Shown piece by piece: positions 25,964-35,875 of a stretch of DNA of 64,000 bases (position 1 is its first letter; the number at the start of each line of letters is the position of its first letter). Location of the stretch: contig KB235926.1 in assembly GCA_000332255.1 (NCBI GenBank), forward strand, positions 75,902-139,901. The letters are read 5' to 3'. The notes under the pieces are model-generated. The model was given only the letters and a program-made list of their open reading frames with translations, searched no databases and was not told the DNA's origin. This DNA comes from a cyanobacterium PCC 7702. GTDB taxonomy: Bacteria > Cyanobacteriota > Cyanobacteriia > Cyanobacteriales > Nostocaceae. Both the position numbers and the translations under genes were made by a program.

Positions 25964-27220
25964 ATGTCTTGTGCTGTTACTTGTACTTTAGCTCCGGAAA
26001 CCTGGCCTTTTAGTTTAGAGTTACTACCCCAGTCGACTTATGTAGTAGGTGGTGCTGTTAGAGATGCGCTTCTCAAAAGAGTGGGCGAATATCTGGATTT
26101 AGATTTTGTTGTCCCATGCGATCCTGTCGAAGTAGCTCGTCAAATAGCCAAGCTTTACAAAGCTGGTTTTGTTTTGCTAGATCCGCAAAGACAAATTGCG
26201 CGCGTAGTTTTCAAAAGTGCAACTGCTGACTTTGCTCGAACCCAAGGAGATAGCTTAGAAAGTGATTTGCGGCGACGAGATTTTACAGTGAACGCCATTG
26301 CCTACAATCCTCATACTAAGCAAGTTTTCGATCCTTTGGGAGGTTGTGCTGATATTGAAAGGCGTGTATTGAGAATGATATCACCTGCTAATTTAGAAGA
26401 GGATCCTTTAAGGTTGCTACGGGCATATCGCCAAGCTTGCCAGCTCGATTTCACGATAGAAGCATCAACTCAAGCAACAATTCGGACATTAGCTCCCTAT
26501 CTAGTTAAAATTGCCCCGGAACGAATACGTGTCGAAATAGGCTACATGTTGCTAGCTGGCCATGAGGGTAGTTTTTGGCTGCAACAAGCAAATAAAGACG
26601 GTTTGCTGCAGCATGTTTTTTCGCATGCAACTCCAGAAAGTTACAAGTACCTGATAGGGGTGGACAAAGCAGGCGTTCGTCTAGCACAAATTTGGCCACG
26701 TTTAGGAGAAATGTTGTACTCCGCAGTTCGTCCTACCCTCAAAACTACTTGGTTAGGTATTGCCAAGCTAGCGTGTTTAGTGGATCCAAATCCAGAGGTA
26801 GCAGAAATCGAGTTGCAGGAGCTTACCTACAGTCGCGCGGAAATTCAAGCTGTGATTACAGCTTTGAAACATTTTCCTAGACTGTGTCACTCGACGATGT
26901 CTTTGCGAGAGCAATACTTTTTCTTTCAGCAAGTAGGTAAAGTCTTTCCGACTACAGCAGTTTTATCCGTTGCTTGGGGTACGCCAGTAGAGGGGATCGC
27001 TGATTTAATTAACCGCTATCTCAACCCTGATGACCTGGTTGCCCATCCTGTACCATTAGTCGACGGAAAACAGTTAATGTCGGCATTAAACATTCCTGCT
27101 TCCCCGTTGGTAGGTCAACTGTTAACAGAAATTGCGATCGCCCGAATAGAAGGAAAGATTTCTACTGCCGCCCAAGCATTAGCATTTGCTGCTCAATTTG
27201 TCAAGGAAAATTGCGGCTAA
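25964..27220 (+). CDS. tRNA nucleotidyltransferase / poly(A) polymerase family (CCA-type)
   Basis: 418 aa class II nucleotidyltransferase. 'STYVVGGAVRDALL' (GG motif A), 'LDLDFVVPCD' (metal-binding DxD), 'LESDLRRRDFTVNAIAYNP' (motif B), 'LEEDPLRLLRAYRQA' (motif D) and 'IAPERIRVEI' (motif E). The C-terminal half is helical. Adds C, A or CCA to tRNA 3' ends; cyanobacteria often split CC- and A-adding activities between two enzymes, and which one this is cannot be read here. Gene is single, convergent to phoD with 12 bp between ends. Confidence 0.9.
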   Translation: MSCAVTCTLAPETWPFSLELLPQSTYVVGGAVRDALLKRVGEYLDLDFVVPCDPVEVARQIAKLYKAGFVLLDPQRQIARVVFKSATADFARTQGDSLESDLRRRDFTVNAIAYNPHTKQVFDPLGGCADIERRVLRMISPANLEEDPLRLLRAYRQACQLDFTIEASTQATIRTLAPYLVKIAPERIRVEIGYMLLAGHEGSFWLQQANKDGLLQHVFSHATPESYKYLIGVDKAGVRLAQIWPRLGEMLYSAVRPTLKTTWLGIAKLACLVDPNPEVAEIELQELTYSRAEIQAVITALKHFPRLCHSTMSLREQYFFFQQVGKVFPTTAVLSVAWGTPVEGIADLINRYLNPDDLVAHPVPLVDGKQLMSALNIPASPLVGQLLTEIAIARIEGKISTAAQALAFAAQFVKENCG

Positions 27221-27232
27221 CTTTTTTTTGGC

Positions 27233-28831
27233 TTATTCTTCTGGCAACAGATCTACACTATATAAATTTTTTCCTTCTAAGTTGTACAAACACACCGTCA
27301 TTACCTTTGTAATGCCATCGATTTTGACGGTACCAAAAAACTGCAAACCTTCACTGGGAGGTCGATTGGGCTTTAGATCCAAGGGTATGCTTAAAAACTT
27401 GACTTCTGGACCAAAGGTATTGTCGAGTTTGTTTGGTCCAAAGGTACCCGAGTTGAGGGGACCTGCTACAAATTCCCAAAAAGGTTTAAAGTCAGTAAAC
27501 TGTGCTTTAGTAGGATCGTAGTAGTGGGCTGCGGCGTAATGTACGTCTGCGGTTAACCAGACAACATTTTTGATATTTTTTTGCTTGATAAATTGCAGTA
27601 TCTCCGCCAGTTCTAGTTCTCTTCCTAAAGGTGGTCCGTCTCCGTTAGCCCAATTTTCAAAATCAGTGCTACCGTCTGGAACTATTAGTCCTAGGGGCAT
27701 ATCGGTGGTGATCGCTTTCCACGTGGCAGTGGATTTGTACAGTTGCCTTTTTAACCATTGCAGCTGTTTTCTGCCTAGAAATGCTGTTTCTTCGCTTTGT
27801 ACTGGTTGGCGATTACTAGTGTTTGGTCCCCGGTAGGTGCGCTCGTCGAGCAGGAAAATATCTAATAGCTGATTGTACTTCAAGTAGCGGTAAATTTTGG
27901 CTTCGCTGGCATCGTCTGTTTGCAGCCGAAGGGGCATGTATTCTAAAAATGCTTGCCTTGCTCTTTGTGCTAGCAAAGAAACATCTTTAATCGTATAGCG
28001 ATCGTCATTTTGGATAATTTGTCCGGGATACCAGTTGTTTCTTGTTTCGTGGTCATCCCATTGGGCAATCACGGGAACTTCGGCGTTGAAACGCCTGACG
28101 TTTTCATCGAGCAAATTGTATTTATAATTACCGCGAAATTCCGTTAAGGTTTCTGCAACCTTTGATTTTGCCGGTGTGGTCAGGTTTCTCCAAACAGAAC
28201 CGTCGTCAAGTTTTACTTCTGAGGAAATGGGGTTATCTGCATAAATGTTGTCGCCGCAGTGGATGAAAAAGTCAGGATTGAGCTTGCGTATTGTTTCGTA
28301 AATTTTCATGCCACCAAAGTCAGGATTTATACCCCATCCCTGACCAGCAGTGTCCCCTGACCAAGCAAAAAATACGTCTTGTTTAGATTGAGAGGGAGTT
28401 CGAAAGGTACCGCTAAAAGGTGCGCTGTAGAGGTTTGGAGCGGCTAAATCTTGGAAAATAACCCGATAAAATATCTGTCGAGCTGGTGGTAAACCTTGGA
28501 TATAAGTACGTGCTGTGAAGTCGCTATCTTCTAGAGCATTGGCTCCGAAAACACGCCGCCGTCTCCGAAAGGATTCGCTGGTACTGTATTCTACGATCAT
28601 TCGCGCCGGTCGGTCGCTGCAACTCCAAATGACAACGCCATTGTTGGTGATATCTCCGCAAGCTACGCCATAGGGTATGGCGGGACGCATTTTGTCAGAT
28701 GCGATCAAGGCGGGTGCTTGACCAAAAACTTTTTTTGCCCAAAAATTTGTGGCTACAATTCCACCGCCAGTTAAAGCGGAACGTACCAAGAACTGACGGC
28801 GATTAAATTGAACTGGAGGTTGGGATTTCAT
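27233..28831 (-). CDS. phoD: PhoD-type alkaline phosphatase/phosphodiesterase, Tat-exported
   Basis: 532 aa. The twin-arginine signal is 'FNRRQFLVRSALTGGGIVA'. Then the PhoD N-domain ('PYGVACGDITNNGVVIWSCS') and the catalytic core: 'FFAWSGDTAGQGW', 'HCGDNIYADNP', 'IAQWDDHETRNNWYPG', 'WKAITTDMPLG' and 'WLTADVHYAAAHYYDP'. PhoD enzymes bind Fe3+ and Ca2+ and release phosphate from mono- and diesters in the periplasm. The gene starts 12 bp after the cation-efflux gene, and both follow phoA, so all three are probably in one leftward transcription unit induced by phosphate lack. Confidence 0.95.
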   Translation of the reverse strand: MKSQPPVQFNRRQFLVRSALTGGGIVATNFWAKKVFGQAPALIASDKMRPAIPYGVACGDITNNGVVIWSCSDRPARMIVEYSTSESFRRRRRVFGANALEDSDFTARTYIQGLPPARQIFYRVIFQDLAAPNLYSAPFSGTFRTPSQSKQDVFFAWSGDTAGQGWGINPDFGGMKIYETIRKLNPDFFIHCGDNIYADNPISSEVKLDDGSVWRNLTTPAKSKVAETLTEFRGNYKYNLLDENVRRFNAEVPVIAQWDDHETRNNWYPGQIIQNDDRYTIKDVSLLAQRARQAFLEYMPLRLQTDDASEAKIYRYLKYNQLLDIFLLDERTYRGPNTSNRQPVQSEETAFLGRKQLQWLKRQLYKSTATWKAITTDMPLGLIVPDGSTDFENWANGDGPPLGRELELAEILQFIKQKNIKNVVWLTADVHYAAAHYYDPTKAQFTDFKPFWEFVAGPLNSGTFGPNKLDNTFGPEVKFLSIPLDLKPNRPPSEGLQFFGTVKIDGITKVMTVCLYNLEGKNLYSVDLLPEE

Positions 28832-28843
28832 AAAATTTACCGA

Positions 28844-29887
28844 CTATAGGTGCTCGATGGATCGTTGGTAAATGTGGGAAACCAAACTGCGGTTTAGTAG
28901 GGGATGGAGAGGGAGGTTTGTGGAACTGTAGCTTGACAGTTGCAGCGTTGATTCGTAGATTCCGAAAACTTCGGCCAGGTATGTTTGTAGTTCCCATTGC
29001 AAGCGATCGCGCTTGCGAGCATCGAGGGGTTCGATTTGTAACTGGGCGCACAAGATAGTTTGACCGGAGGCGATCGTCCAAATCCGCAACATTTCCACTT
29101 GCTGCACTCCTGGAAATAATTGCAATGCTGCTTCTACTTGCTTGGGATTGATGGAAGGGGGAGCGTACTCCAACAGAATTTCCACACTAGTGCGAATCAG
29201 AGAAATCGCCCAGAACATAGCAAAACAAGCTATCAACATGCTAATCACAGGATCTATCCACCACCATTTCAGCCAGGAAACGAGTACTGCTGTCAGTAAA
29301 ATTCCCACGGAGCTAGTAATATCGGCAACAATATGTAAAACTGCTGCCCGGATATTTAAATTATCTAGATCGTGTTTGTGGAGCAGTGTTAAATTCAAAG
29401 TGTTGACTAGGAATCCCAGTCCGGCTCCCAGCAATAAGGGTAAACTTAAAATTGGTTCGGGATTGGGAAACCGTTGTATGGCTTCGATGGCAATGGAGCT
29501 TGCGATCGCAAAAAGTCCAATTCCATTAAGCAGCGCCGCTAGAACTTCCACCCGTTGGTGTCCAAAGGTCGCCCGTGGCGTTGCTGGTCGTTGAGCTAGC
29601 CAGTTTGCTAGCAGCGTTAATCCTACTGCAGTGATATCTGCAAGTAAATGTCCTGCATCTGCTTGTAATGACAAACTGTGACTCCAAAGTCCGATGGCAA
29701 TTTCTGCAGGTAGAAAGCTTGCTAGCAGCGCCATAACCAGCCACAATCGCCAAAAATTTTGCTGGCTTTGATTTTTTCCTAAGCAAGCTTGGCGATCGCG
29801 TAGCGTCCCAGATGGCATCTCGCAACTACAAAAGGGGCGAGTCGAGAAAATGTCTAAACGATTCAGGTATTGCTGGAGCGAAAGCAT
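28844..29887 (-). CDS. Cation diffusion facilitator (CDF) transporter between two phosphatase genes
   Basis: 347 aa from ATG 29887 (frame open 17 codons further). Six membrane helices: 'WLVMALLASFLPAEIAIGLW', 'SLQADAGHLLADITAVGLTL' with the metal-site HxxxD of helix II, 'RATFGHQRVEVLAALLNGIG', 'AVLHIVADITSSVGILLTAV' with HxxxD of helix V, and a cytoplasmic C-terminal domain. CDF proteins export Zn, Co, Cd, Mn or Fe by proton antiport; the HxxxD/HxxxD pair suits Zn or Cd. Position between phoA (89 bp away) and phoD (12 bp away) suggests supply of metal to the exported phosphatases, which is an inference. Confidence 0.9.
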   Translation of the reverse strand: MLSLQQYLNRLDIFSTRPFCSCEMPSGTLRDRQACLGKNQSQQNFWRLWLVMALLASFLPAEIAIGLWSHSLSLQADAGHLLADITAVGLTLLANWLAQRPATPRATFGHQRVEVLAALLNGIGLFAIASSIAIEAIQRFPNPEPILSLPLLLGAGLGFLVNTLNLTLLHKHDLDNLNIRAAVLHIVADITSSVGILLTAVLVSWLKWWWIDPVISMLIACFAMFWAISLIRTSVEILLEYAPPSINPKQVEAALQLFPGVQQVEMLRIWTIASGQTILCAQLQIEPLDARKRDRLQWELQTYLAEVFGIYESTLQLSSYSSTNLPLHPLLNRSLVSHIYQRSIEHL

Positions 29888-29975
29888 GTAACAATATCGA
29901 CAAATGATTGGGAAGTAGGGATATTGCATTAGTAACATCCCTACAACAGAATTTACAAATCAAAGTTCCTGCTTT

Positions 29976-31994
29976 CTACGCATCCTGGGGTTCTTCACCT
30001 GTAATGGCTTCGTACATAGCTTTATAAATGTGAACTTGGTCTACTCCACCCGGAATCCCAGGAATATCAAATCCATAAGCTTTATAACCCTTGCCAATGT
30101 ACTTGCTTAATGGGAAGGGCCTGCCTTGATAGTATACCGGTACGGGACGGCGAGTGTGGTTGCCCCAACCGTATTTATCTTCAGCTATGGAGCCAAAACT
30201 GTGACCTACAGAAGCAGAATCTGTTTCGGAACCGAAGGTGAGTGCTTTTGCGCCTTTGGTCAGCAATAAACCCGGGAAGTTGGGATACAGCGTCAGGTAG
30301 TGGTCGTGGTCAGCTGTCACCACTAGAACATTCTTTTTCCAACCGCCATGGCGCTCGATCCAATTGATAACAACGCCTACAGCTTTGTCAAAGTCCAGTA
30401 CTGTACCGATGATGTTGTCGATGTTGTTGTCATGAATTCCCCAATCGATATCGCCACCTTCGACCATCAGCCAAAAGCCATCCGGATCTTTACCCAAAAT
30501 GTTTAGTGCTGCTTGGGTCATTTCTGCTAGGGTAGGATTTTCGTTGACTTCACGCTTGATAAAGGTCTCATCTGTTTCACCTTCTTGCAGGGGGCGATCG
30601 CTATCGTTTACTGGTAAATCGCCACGCTTGTAAGGTATAGGTTTTCGATTCGTATCAGTACGAAAGTACAGGGAACTTTGACGAGCAAAGTTTGCAAGAC
30701 CGGTAAGACTGTAATCTCTGTCTGCACTGCTGACGGGAATGTTGCCTTCCTGTCCTCTAGCTCCGTAAAGACCTAACAGGCGTTCACCTTTATTGGGATT
30801 AATTTCTCTGGAAGTCTTCAATAAAATTCTAGCTGCGTTCGGACCTCGCTCGAGGAAACGATAACCGTAACGGTTGTTGGGATTGGATGCAGCAGGAGCG
30901 CTGCAAGCTTCGGCGTCACTGAGGGAAGTTTTGCCTGTTAGTTCCTTGTAGGTAGATGCTTTGATATAAACGTAGTTGCAAGTTCCGGGAGGTTTGTATC
31001 CTGGCTTTCCTGGAGTGTTGACGGTATTGTCATGGTCGAGGGGATGGCCGCCGCCAAGTAATACGGTGGGTAGGTAGGTGTTTTGCAAGTCCGGGCGATC
31101 GGGATTTTCCTGAAAATCAGGTCGAATCGCTTGCTGCAAAATGTTGTCTAGCGCTGGATAGTCACCGTCGTATCTGTTGCGGCGCTTGACGGCGGCCTCA
31201 ACTGCACCGGGCGTTGCGTGGTCGATCGGTACGGAGGTGACTAAACCTGTAGACTTTCCGTGTTTGATTGCTGTTTGCAGAAGAGTTTCTAGTGGTTTTT
31301 CGTAGATATCTACTCCAATGGCGCTGTTGTAACTTTTTACCCCGGTATAAAGGGTTGTAGCGGTATTTGCTGAGTCTGGATAGCTGAGCTTGATGTATTC
31401 TGCTTGGCAAGTATAACGATTGGGAATTGAGGAAATAGATTCTCCGTAGGGAACCTGGACGTCGCAAGGTTGGGGAGTAGCTGGTGTCCAGGGATTAGGA
31501 CCGCCTTTTTCTGGTTCCCAACCAACCAGATTGCCCAGATTGGGGTCGGTAGCACCACCGCTTGCACCCGTGTCAGTTAAATCTATACCAGGATTGAAGG
31601 GTGTTGGTCGAAAGGAAAAGTCGGGACGCAAGGGACTAGAACCAGTAACTGGATTACTTTCATCAGTTGCGGTGTTGCTGGTACTAAATTTACCTGATTT
31701 CTGGTCGAAAATTGTGGTTCCGTAGGTGGTGGCGAAGGTGTAGCCACTCAACCTTTGCATGTTTAAACCAATTCCTTTCCCGCGAGTGTAGAAGGGAGCT
31801 CCTTTGGCGATCGCACCCGCTCGCGCTGGTTCCCAACCCATGCCATCACCGATCATGATAATGACGTTGACGCCATTGCCTTTGATTGGTTTTGCCCAGA
31901 CTGGTTGCTCGAGCCCAAATGTCGAGATAATAAATAGCAGAAAACTGGCGATGCAGGCGATCGTCCGAGAAAACTTTCCAAACCAGGAAATCAT
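29976..31994 (-). CDS. phoA: Alkaline phosphatase, PhoA superfamily, secreted
   Basis: 672 aa with an N-terminal signal peptide ('IACIASFLLFIISTFGL… VWA'). Metal and catalytic motifs: 'VNVIIMIGDGMGWEPARAGA' (Zn/Mg Asp), 'YPDSANTATTLYTGVKSYNS' (phosphorylated Ser after Asp), 'VTSVPIDHATPGAVEAA', 'MVEGGDIDWGIHDN', 'VVTADHDHYLTLY' and 'SVGHSFGS'. It is longer than E. coli PhoA because of insertions (about residues 100-190 and 300-430), as in large cyanobacterial enzymes. Heads the leftward Pho set; a PHO-box-like repeat lies about 580 bp upstream. Confidence 0.93.
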   Translation of the reverse strand: MISWFGKFSRTIACIASFLLFIISTFGLEQPVWAKPIKGNGVNVIIMIGDGMGWEPARAGAIAKGAPFYTRGKGIGLNMQRLSGYTFATTYGTTIFDQKSGKFSTSNTATDESNPVTGSSPLRPDFSFRPTPFNPGIDLTDTGASGGATDPNLGNLVGWEPEKGGPNPWTPATPQPCDVQVPYGESISSIPNRYTCQAEYIKLSYPDSANTATTLYTGVKSYNSAIGVDIYEKPLETLLQTAIKHGKSTGLVTSVPIDHATPGAVEAAVKRRNRYDGDYPALDNILQQAIRPDFQENPDRPDLQNTYLPTVLLGGGHPLDHDNTVNTPGKPGYKPPGTCNYVYIKASTYKELTGKTSLSDAEACSAPAASNPNNRYGYRFLERGPNAARILLKTSREINPNKGERLLGLYGARGQEGNIPVSSADRDYSLTGLANFARQSSLYFRTDTNRKPIPYKRGDLPVNDSDRPLQEGETDETFIKREVNENPTLAEMTQAALNILGKDPDGFWLMVEGGDIDWGIHDNNIDNIIGTVLDFDKAVGVVINWIERHGGWKKNVLVVTADHDHYLTLYPNFPGLLLTKGAKALTFGSETDSASVGHSFGSIAEDKYGWGNHTRRPVPVYYQGRPFPLSKYIGKGYKAYGFDIPGIPGGVDQVHIYKAMYEAITGEEPQDA

Positions 31995-32049
31995 GAGAGA
32001 GCCTCTGCAAGTTTATGGATAAATGTTTGGTCTAAAAAATCACAAGCCA

Positions 32050-32271
32050 CTACAAACTTGGCAAGTGGTTTGAATCCCTAGATATCCCCTCCGACCAATA
32101 CAAACTTCCAGGTTGGTTTTTTGGGGTATAGGCGTGCAAAGAACCCTGATGATCGAAGCTGCTTGTCACGGAAGCTAACTGAGGCGACGCTATCGCCAAC
32201 AGCACTACGCAAATCAAGCCTGCTACAAACCAAATTGACATTCGCAGTTTGCTTTTTGAAAGTTGAATCAT
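32050..32271 (-). CDS. Possible small secreted or membrane peptide upstream of phoA
   Basis: 73 aa: 'MIQLSKSKLRMSIWFVAGLI' begins a signal-type helix continuing 'CVVLLAIASPQLASV', then a 40-residue polar tail. GGAAGG stands 11 bases before ATG 32271, and the next gene in the same direction is phoA 55 bp later. The ribosome site and signal-like start support a real gene; no family is recognised and the frame overlaps other short frames, so it stays tentative. Confidence 0.42.
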   Translation of the reverse strand: MIQLSKSKLRMSIWFVAGLICVVLLAIASPQLASVTSSFDHQGSLHAYTPKNQPGSLYWSEGISRDSNHLPSL

Positions 32272-32574
32272 AATAAATATCACCTTCCAAACAGATGAAC
32301 TCGGGTTTCAATAATTTCTTAAACCACAGTAAAATTTTTACTTTCTAGCACGTGCGATCGCTGCCAACAATCGCATCAACATTCTTATTCGCTCGCACTC
32401 CACTACAAAAATTTATTACCAATTTTTTCACTAGACCATGTCTATCAAAAAACCGGAAATTTCACTTAAAATAATAAATAATTAGATAGAATGTTGCTAT
32501 TTAATAGTTTCTTTCCTTTTTCTGGTACAGCAAAGAATATTATCTTATCCTGTTCAGCGTTCAAATTATCTTTT

Positions 32575-32593
32575 GGTTAAATATAGGTTAATT
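32575..32593 (-). promoter_or_regulatory. PHO-box-like direct repeat (PhoB/SphR site)
   Basis: On the minus strand the bases read ATTAACCT-ATA-TTTAACCA: two 8-base half sites of the form YTTAAYCW-like, repeated every 11 bp, as in cyanobacterial PHO boxes. Located in the 535-bp gap between the leftward phoA set and the rightward propeller/phosphatase gene, about 214 bp before the latter. The remainder of the gap (32272-32806) is AT-rich without other features. Confidence 0.68.
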
Positions 32594-32806
32594 TTGGAAT
32601 TCTTGAAGCTAAGGCATTTTTATTTTATTTTCTCGATGTAGATATGATATTTTGACTACACAAATTCCTAGAAGTGAAAAAAATCAAGAGAAAATTGATA
32701 ATCTTTTTCATAACTGAAAAATAACCAAAAAATATTCAGGTTTTAACTATTAAGCCTAAGGATGTTATGTATGAGTTTTTAATAAATTATAAAGTGAAAA
32801 ATTAAT

Positions 32807-35800
32807 ATGATTGGTTGTAAAAATCGAGGGTATCTGCTTAGCCTGCTGCTGGTAACTGCTTTAGGTGCAAACGTACAATCTGCGATCGCTCGCACCACAA
32901 GTCCCGTAGGAAACTTAAAAAACGGCGCCGCTTTATTACCAACCGGTCAAATCATCACACCCGCAGCAGCACCAGGTTCTACTTTTGCTCCCTTGGGAAC
33001 TGGTTTGCGTGCGGACAAAAATGCTGATGCTGCCGAAGCTGTAAGCACTGCCCTCAGCCCTGATGGTAAAACTCTATTAGTACTCACCAGCGGCTACAAC
33101 AAAAATTTTAAAGATGAAAGCGGCAATAACTTGACATACCCCGTACTAGATCCACTCACGGGACAACCAACAAGTGTGAAAACCTCAAACGCAGAATGGG
33201 TCTTCGTGTATGATGTCAGTAGTGGTAACTTGATAGAGCGGCAAAAAATCAACATCCCCAACACCTACAACGGCTTAGCTTGATCAGGAGACGGAAAGCG
33301 TTTTTACGTATCTGGTGGTATAGATGACCGTGTATACGTCTACACCTTCAATGGCAGCAAATATGTACCAGACGCTCCCTTTATCCTACTAGGACACAAT
33401 TCTAACCAAACCGATCCCTTTCCCAAGTACGATGGTGGTTTGCTAAAGGATACACCCGCCAAGGCTATAGCAACAGGAGCGGTTGTAGCTGGTGTTGCCG
33501 TTAGTAAGGACGGTAAAACTTTAGTAGCTGCAAATTTTGAAAACGATTCCATCTCCATTGTCGATACAACTACGCGTAAGGTACTTCAAGAAATAAAGTT
33601 CTTTACACCGGGTTCTACCCAACCCACAGGAGAATTTCCCTTTGATGTAGTTCTCAAAAATGCTAACACTGGTGCAGCAGCGAAAGCCTTCGTTACCAGT
33701 CAACGCGATAACGAGGTGCTTGCTGTTGATATTACATCGGGGGAAATTACTCGTATTCCCGTAGGCGATCAGCCCAATAAAATGGGGCTTTCACCTAACC
33801 AAAATCGCCTGTATGTGGCCAATGGCAATAGCGATACTATTTCTGTCATCGACACCAACAACGACAGTGTTATCAAAACTATTTCCCTATCCCGGCCTGG
33901 TGATAAATACAAAGGTGCAAATCCAAACTCTGTTGCTGTCAGTCCTGATGGGCGCACGCTTTATGTTACCTTAGGGGGTGAGAACGCAGTTGCTGTTGTA
34001 GACTTGCAAAGCAATCGCGTCATCGGACGCATTCCCACTGGCTGGTATCCCAACTCCGTTACTCTTAGTAAAGATGGTAAAAACTCTACGTTGTTAATGC
34101 TAAAAGCAATTCTGGTCCCAATCCCTCAAACAGTCGGACAACGCCAGCGGGAAAAGCACGCAATACTAACTTTAGAAACGAGTATAACTGGGCGTTAGAA
34201 AAAGCTGGCATTGCGGTTATTCCCATTCCCAATCGAGCCATTTTGGCTGCTCTTTCCTTGCAAGTAGATAAAAATAACGGTTTCTTTAACCGCCGTGTCG
34301 ATCCGTTGATGAAGTTTCTTCAGAACAAGATCAAGCACGTTATCTACATTGTTAAAGAAAATCGTACCTACGACCAAGTACTGGGTGACTTACCCATCGG
34401 TAACGGCGATCCTGCACTAACTTTATTTCCGCAAGCAATTTCGCCCAACCATCACAAACTAGCTCAGGAATTCGTGACTTTTGACAATTTTTATGATTGC
34501 GGTGAGTCTAGTGGAGTCGGTTGGAGTTGGTCTACCTACGGTCGTACAACTGATTACACAGAAAAAAGCCAGTCAGTTCTCTACGGAAACGCTGGTTTTG
34601 AGGGTTTAACTTATGATTACGAAGGCACTAATCGCAATATTAGCCTAGCTCTACCCCAAACTTCGCCGAATGCTTCTTCGGTAAATACCCGCTTAACAGG
34701 ATTGTTAGATCCCTCCGGCAGCTCTTCTATCTTAACTGGTGACAAAGATGTAAACGCACCTGAAGGAGACGGCAATTTAGAGCCTAATGCTGTTGGTGGT
34801 TATCTTTGGGATGCAGCGCTGCGTGCTGGAAAAAGCGTACGCAATTACGGTTTTTTTATTGACAATTCTTTTGTCTACACGCGCACCGATAAAGGCGATC
34901 CTACCCAAGGCGATCCTCGAAACCCTTCCTACATTCCTATTTCCCCGAATCCCTTTGCTGCAAAGATTCCCCAAGCTCCCATCACCAAAACCGTACTGTT
35001 GGATAAAACTGACATTTACTTTCGGTCGTTCGATATGAAAAATGCAGATATTTATTTGTACAACGAATGGGCAAGGGATGTTGAGGAAAATGGATTACCG
35101 AATTTAATGCTGGTACGTTTTGCTCACGATCATTTTGGTTCGTTTGATGAAAATCCTGTGGCGGGATTGAATACGCCGGAATTACAAATGGCAGATAACG
35201 ATTACGCTGTAGGCTTGTTAGTGGAAAAAATTTCCCATCTCCCGCAGTGGAAGGAAACAGCTATTTTTATCATTGAAGATGATTCCCAAAACGGTCCGGA
35301 TCACGTTGATTCGCACCGTTCTTTAGCTTACATTATCTCACCTTATACCAAGCGGCACGCTTTGGTCAGTACTAACTACAACACCGTGAGCATGCTGCGG
35401 ACTATAGAAGATTTGCTGGGAATAGATCGTCTGGGAATAACTGATGCTAATGCTGAGCCAATGTCAGATGCCTTTACCATACAGCCTGATTTCAGTCCTT
35501 ACACTGCTGTAATTCCCGGTAATTTGTGCGCTCAACCTGTAGATCCCAGCTTAGTCCCTGCTTGCCAAGATCCGAAAGCACCAAAAACAGCAGCTGTACC
35601 GATTCTTCGAGACCGCAATTGGTGGGCGCAAAAAACTAGAAAGTTTAATTTTAGAGTTGAAGATAAGCTCGAGCCAGAAGAATTTAACGAAATTCTTTGG
35701 GCAGGAATTAAAGGCGATCGCATTCCCTATCCTCAAAACCGCAGTCGGCTAGATTTGCGAAAAAATCGCGCCCAATTGTTAAAGCAGTGGCAATTTAGCG

Positions 35801-35826
35801 CCAACAAGCTTTCTGCAGGCAAGTGA
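32807..35826 (+). pseudogene. YncE-type beta-propeller / alkaline phosphatase-family fusion, broken by a stop and a frameshift
   Basis: An intact version would be about 1006 aa. Residues 1-30 are a signal peptide. The first half holds YVTN/YncE propeller repeats ('ALSPDGKTLLVLTSG', 'GVAVSKDGKTLVAANFENDS', 'LYVANGNSDTISVIDTNNDS', 'AVSPDGRTLYVTLGGENAVA'). The second half (from about 34330) is a phosphoesterase-family domain: 'IKHVIYIVKENRTYDQVLGD', 'FVTFDNFYDCGESSGVGWSW', 'FIIEDDSQNGPDHVDSHRS'. Lesion 1: TGA at 33281-33283 where 'NGLA-W-SGDGKRFYVSGG' requires TGG. Lesion 2: a lost base near 34083; in the next frame the text resumes 'LYVVNAKSNSGPNPSNS'. Such fusions are usually extracellular phosphatases. 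Either a recent pseudogene or sequence errors. Confidence 0.85.
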
Positions 35827-35875
35827 AATTTTTGTTTTTCTTTTTTGTCTGCAGTGGGGTTCGCCACGGTTTTTG

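Noticed and set aside
30000..35826. Treating the two large + frames at 32807 and 34243 as separate genes
   Set aside because: The propeller text runs into the phosphatase domain across one lost base, and the combined order is that of a known fusion type.
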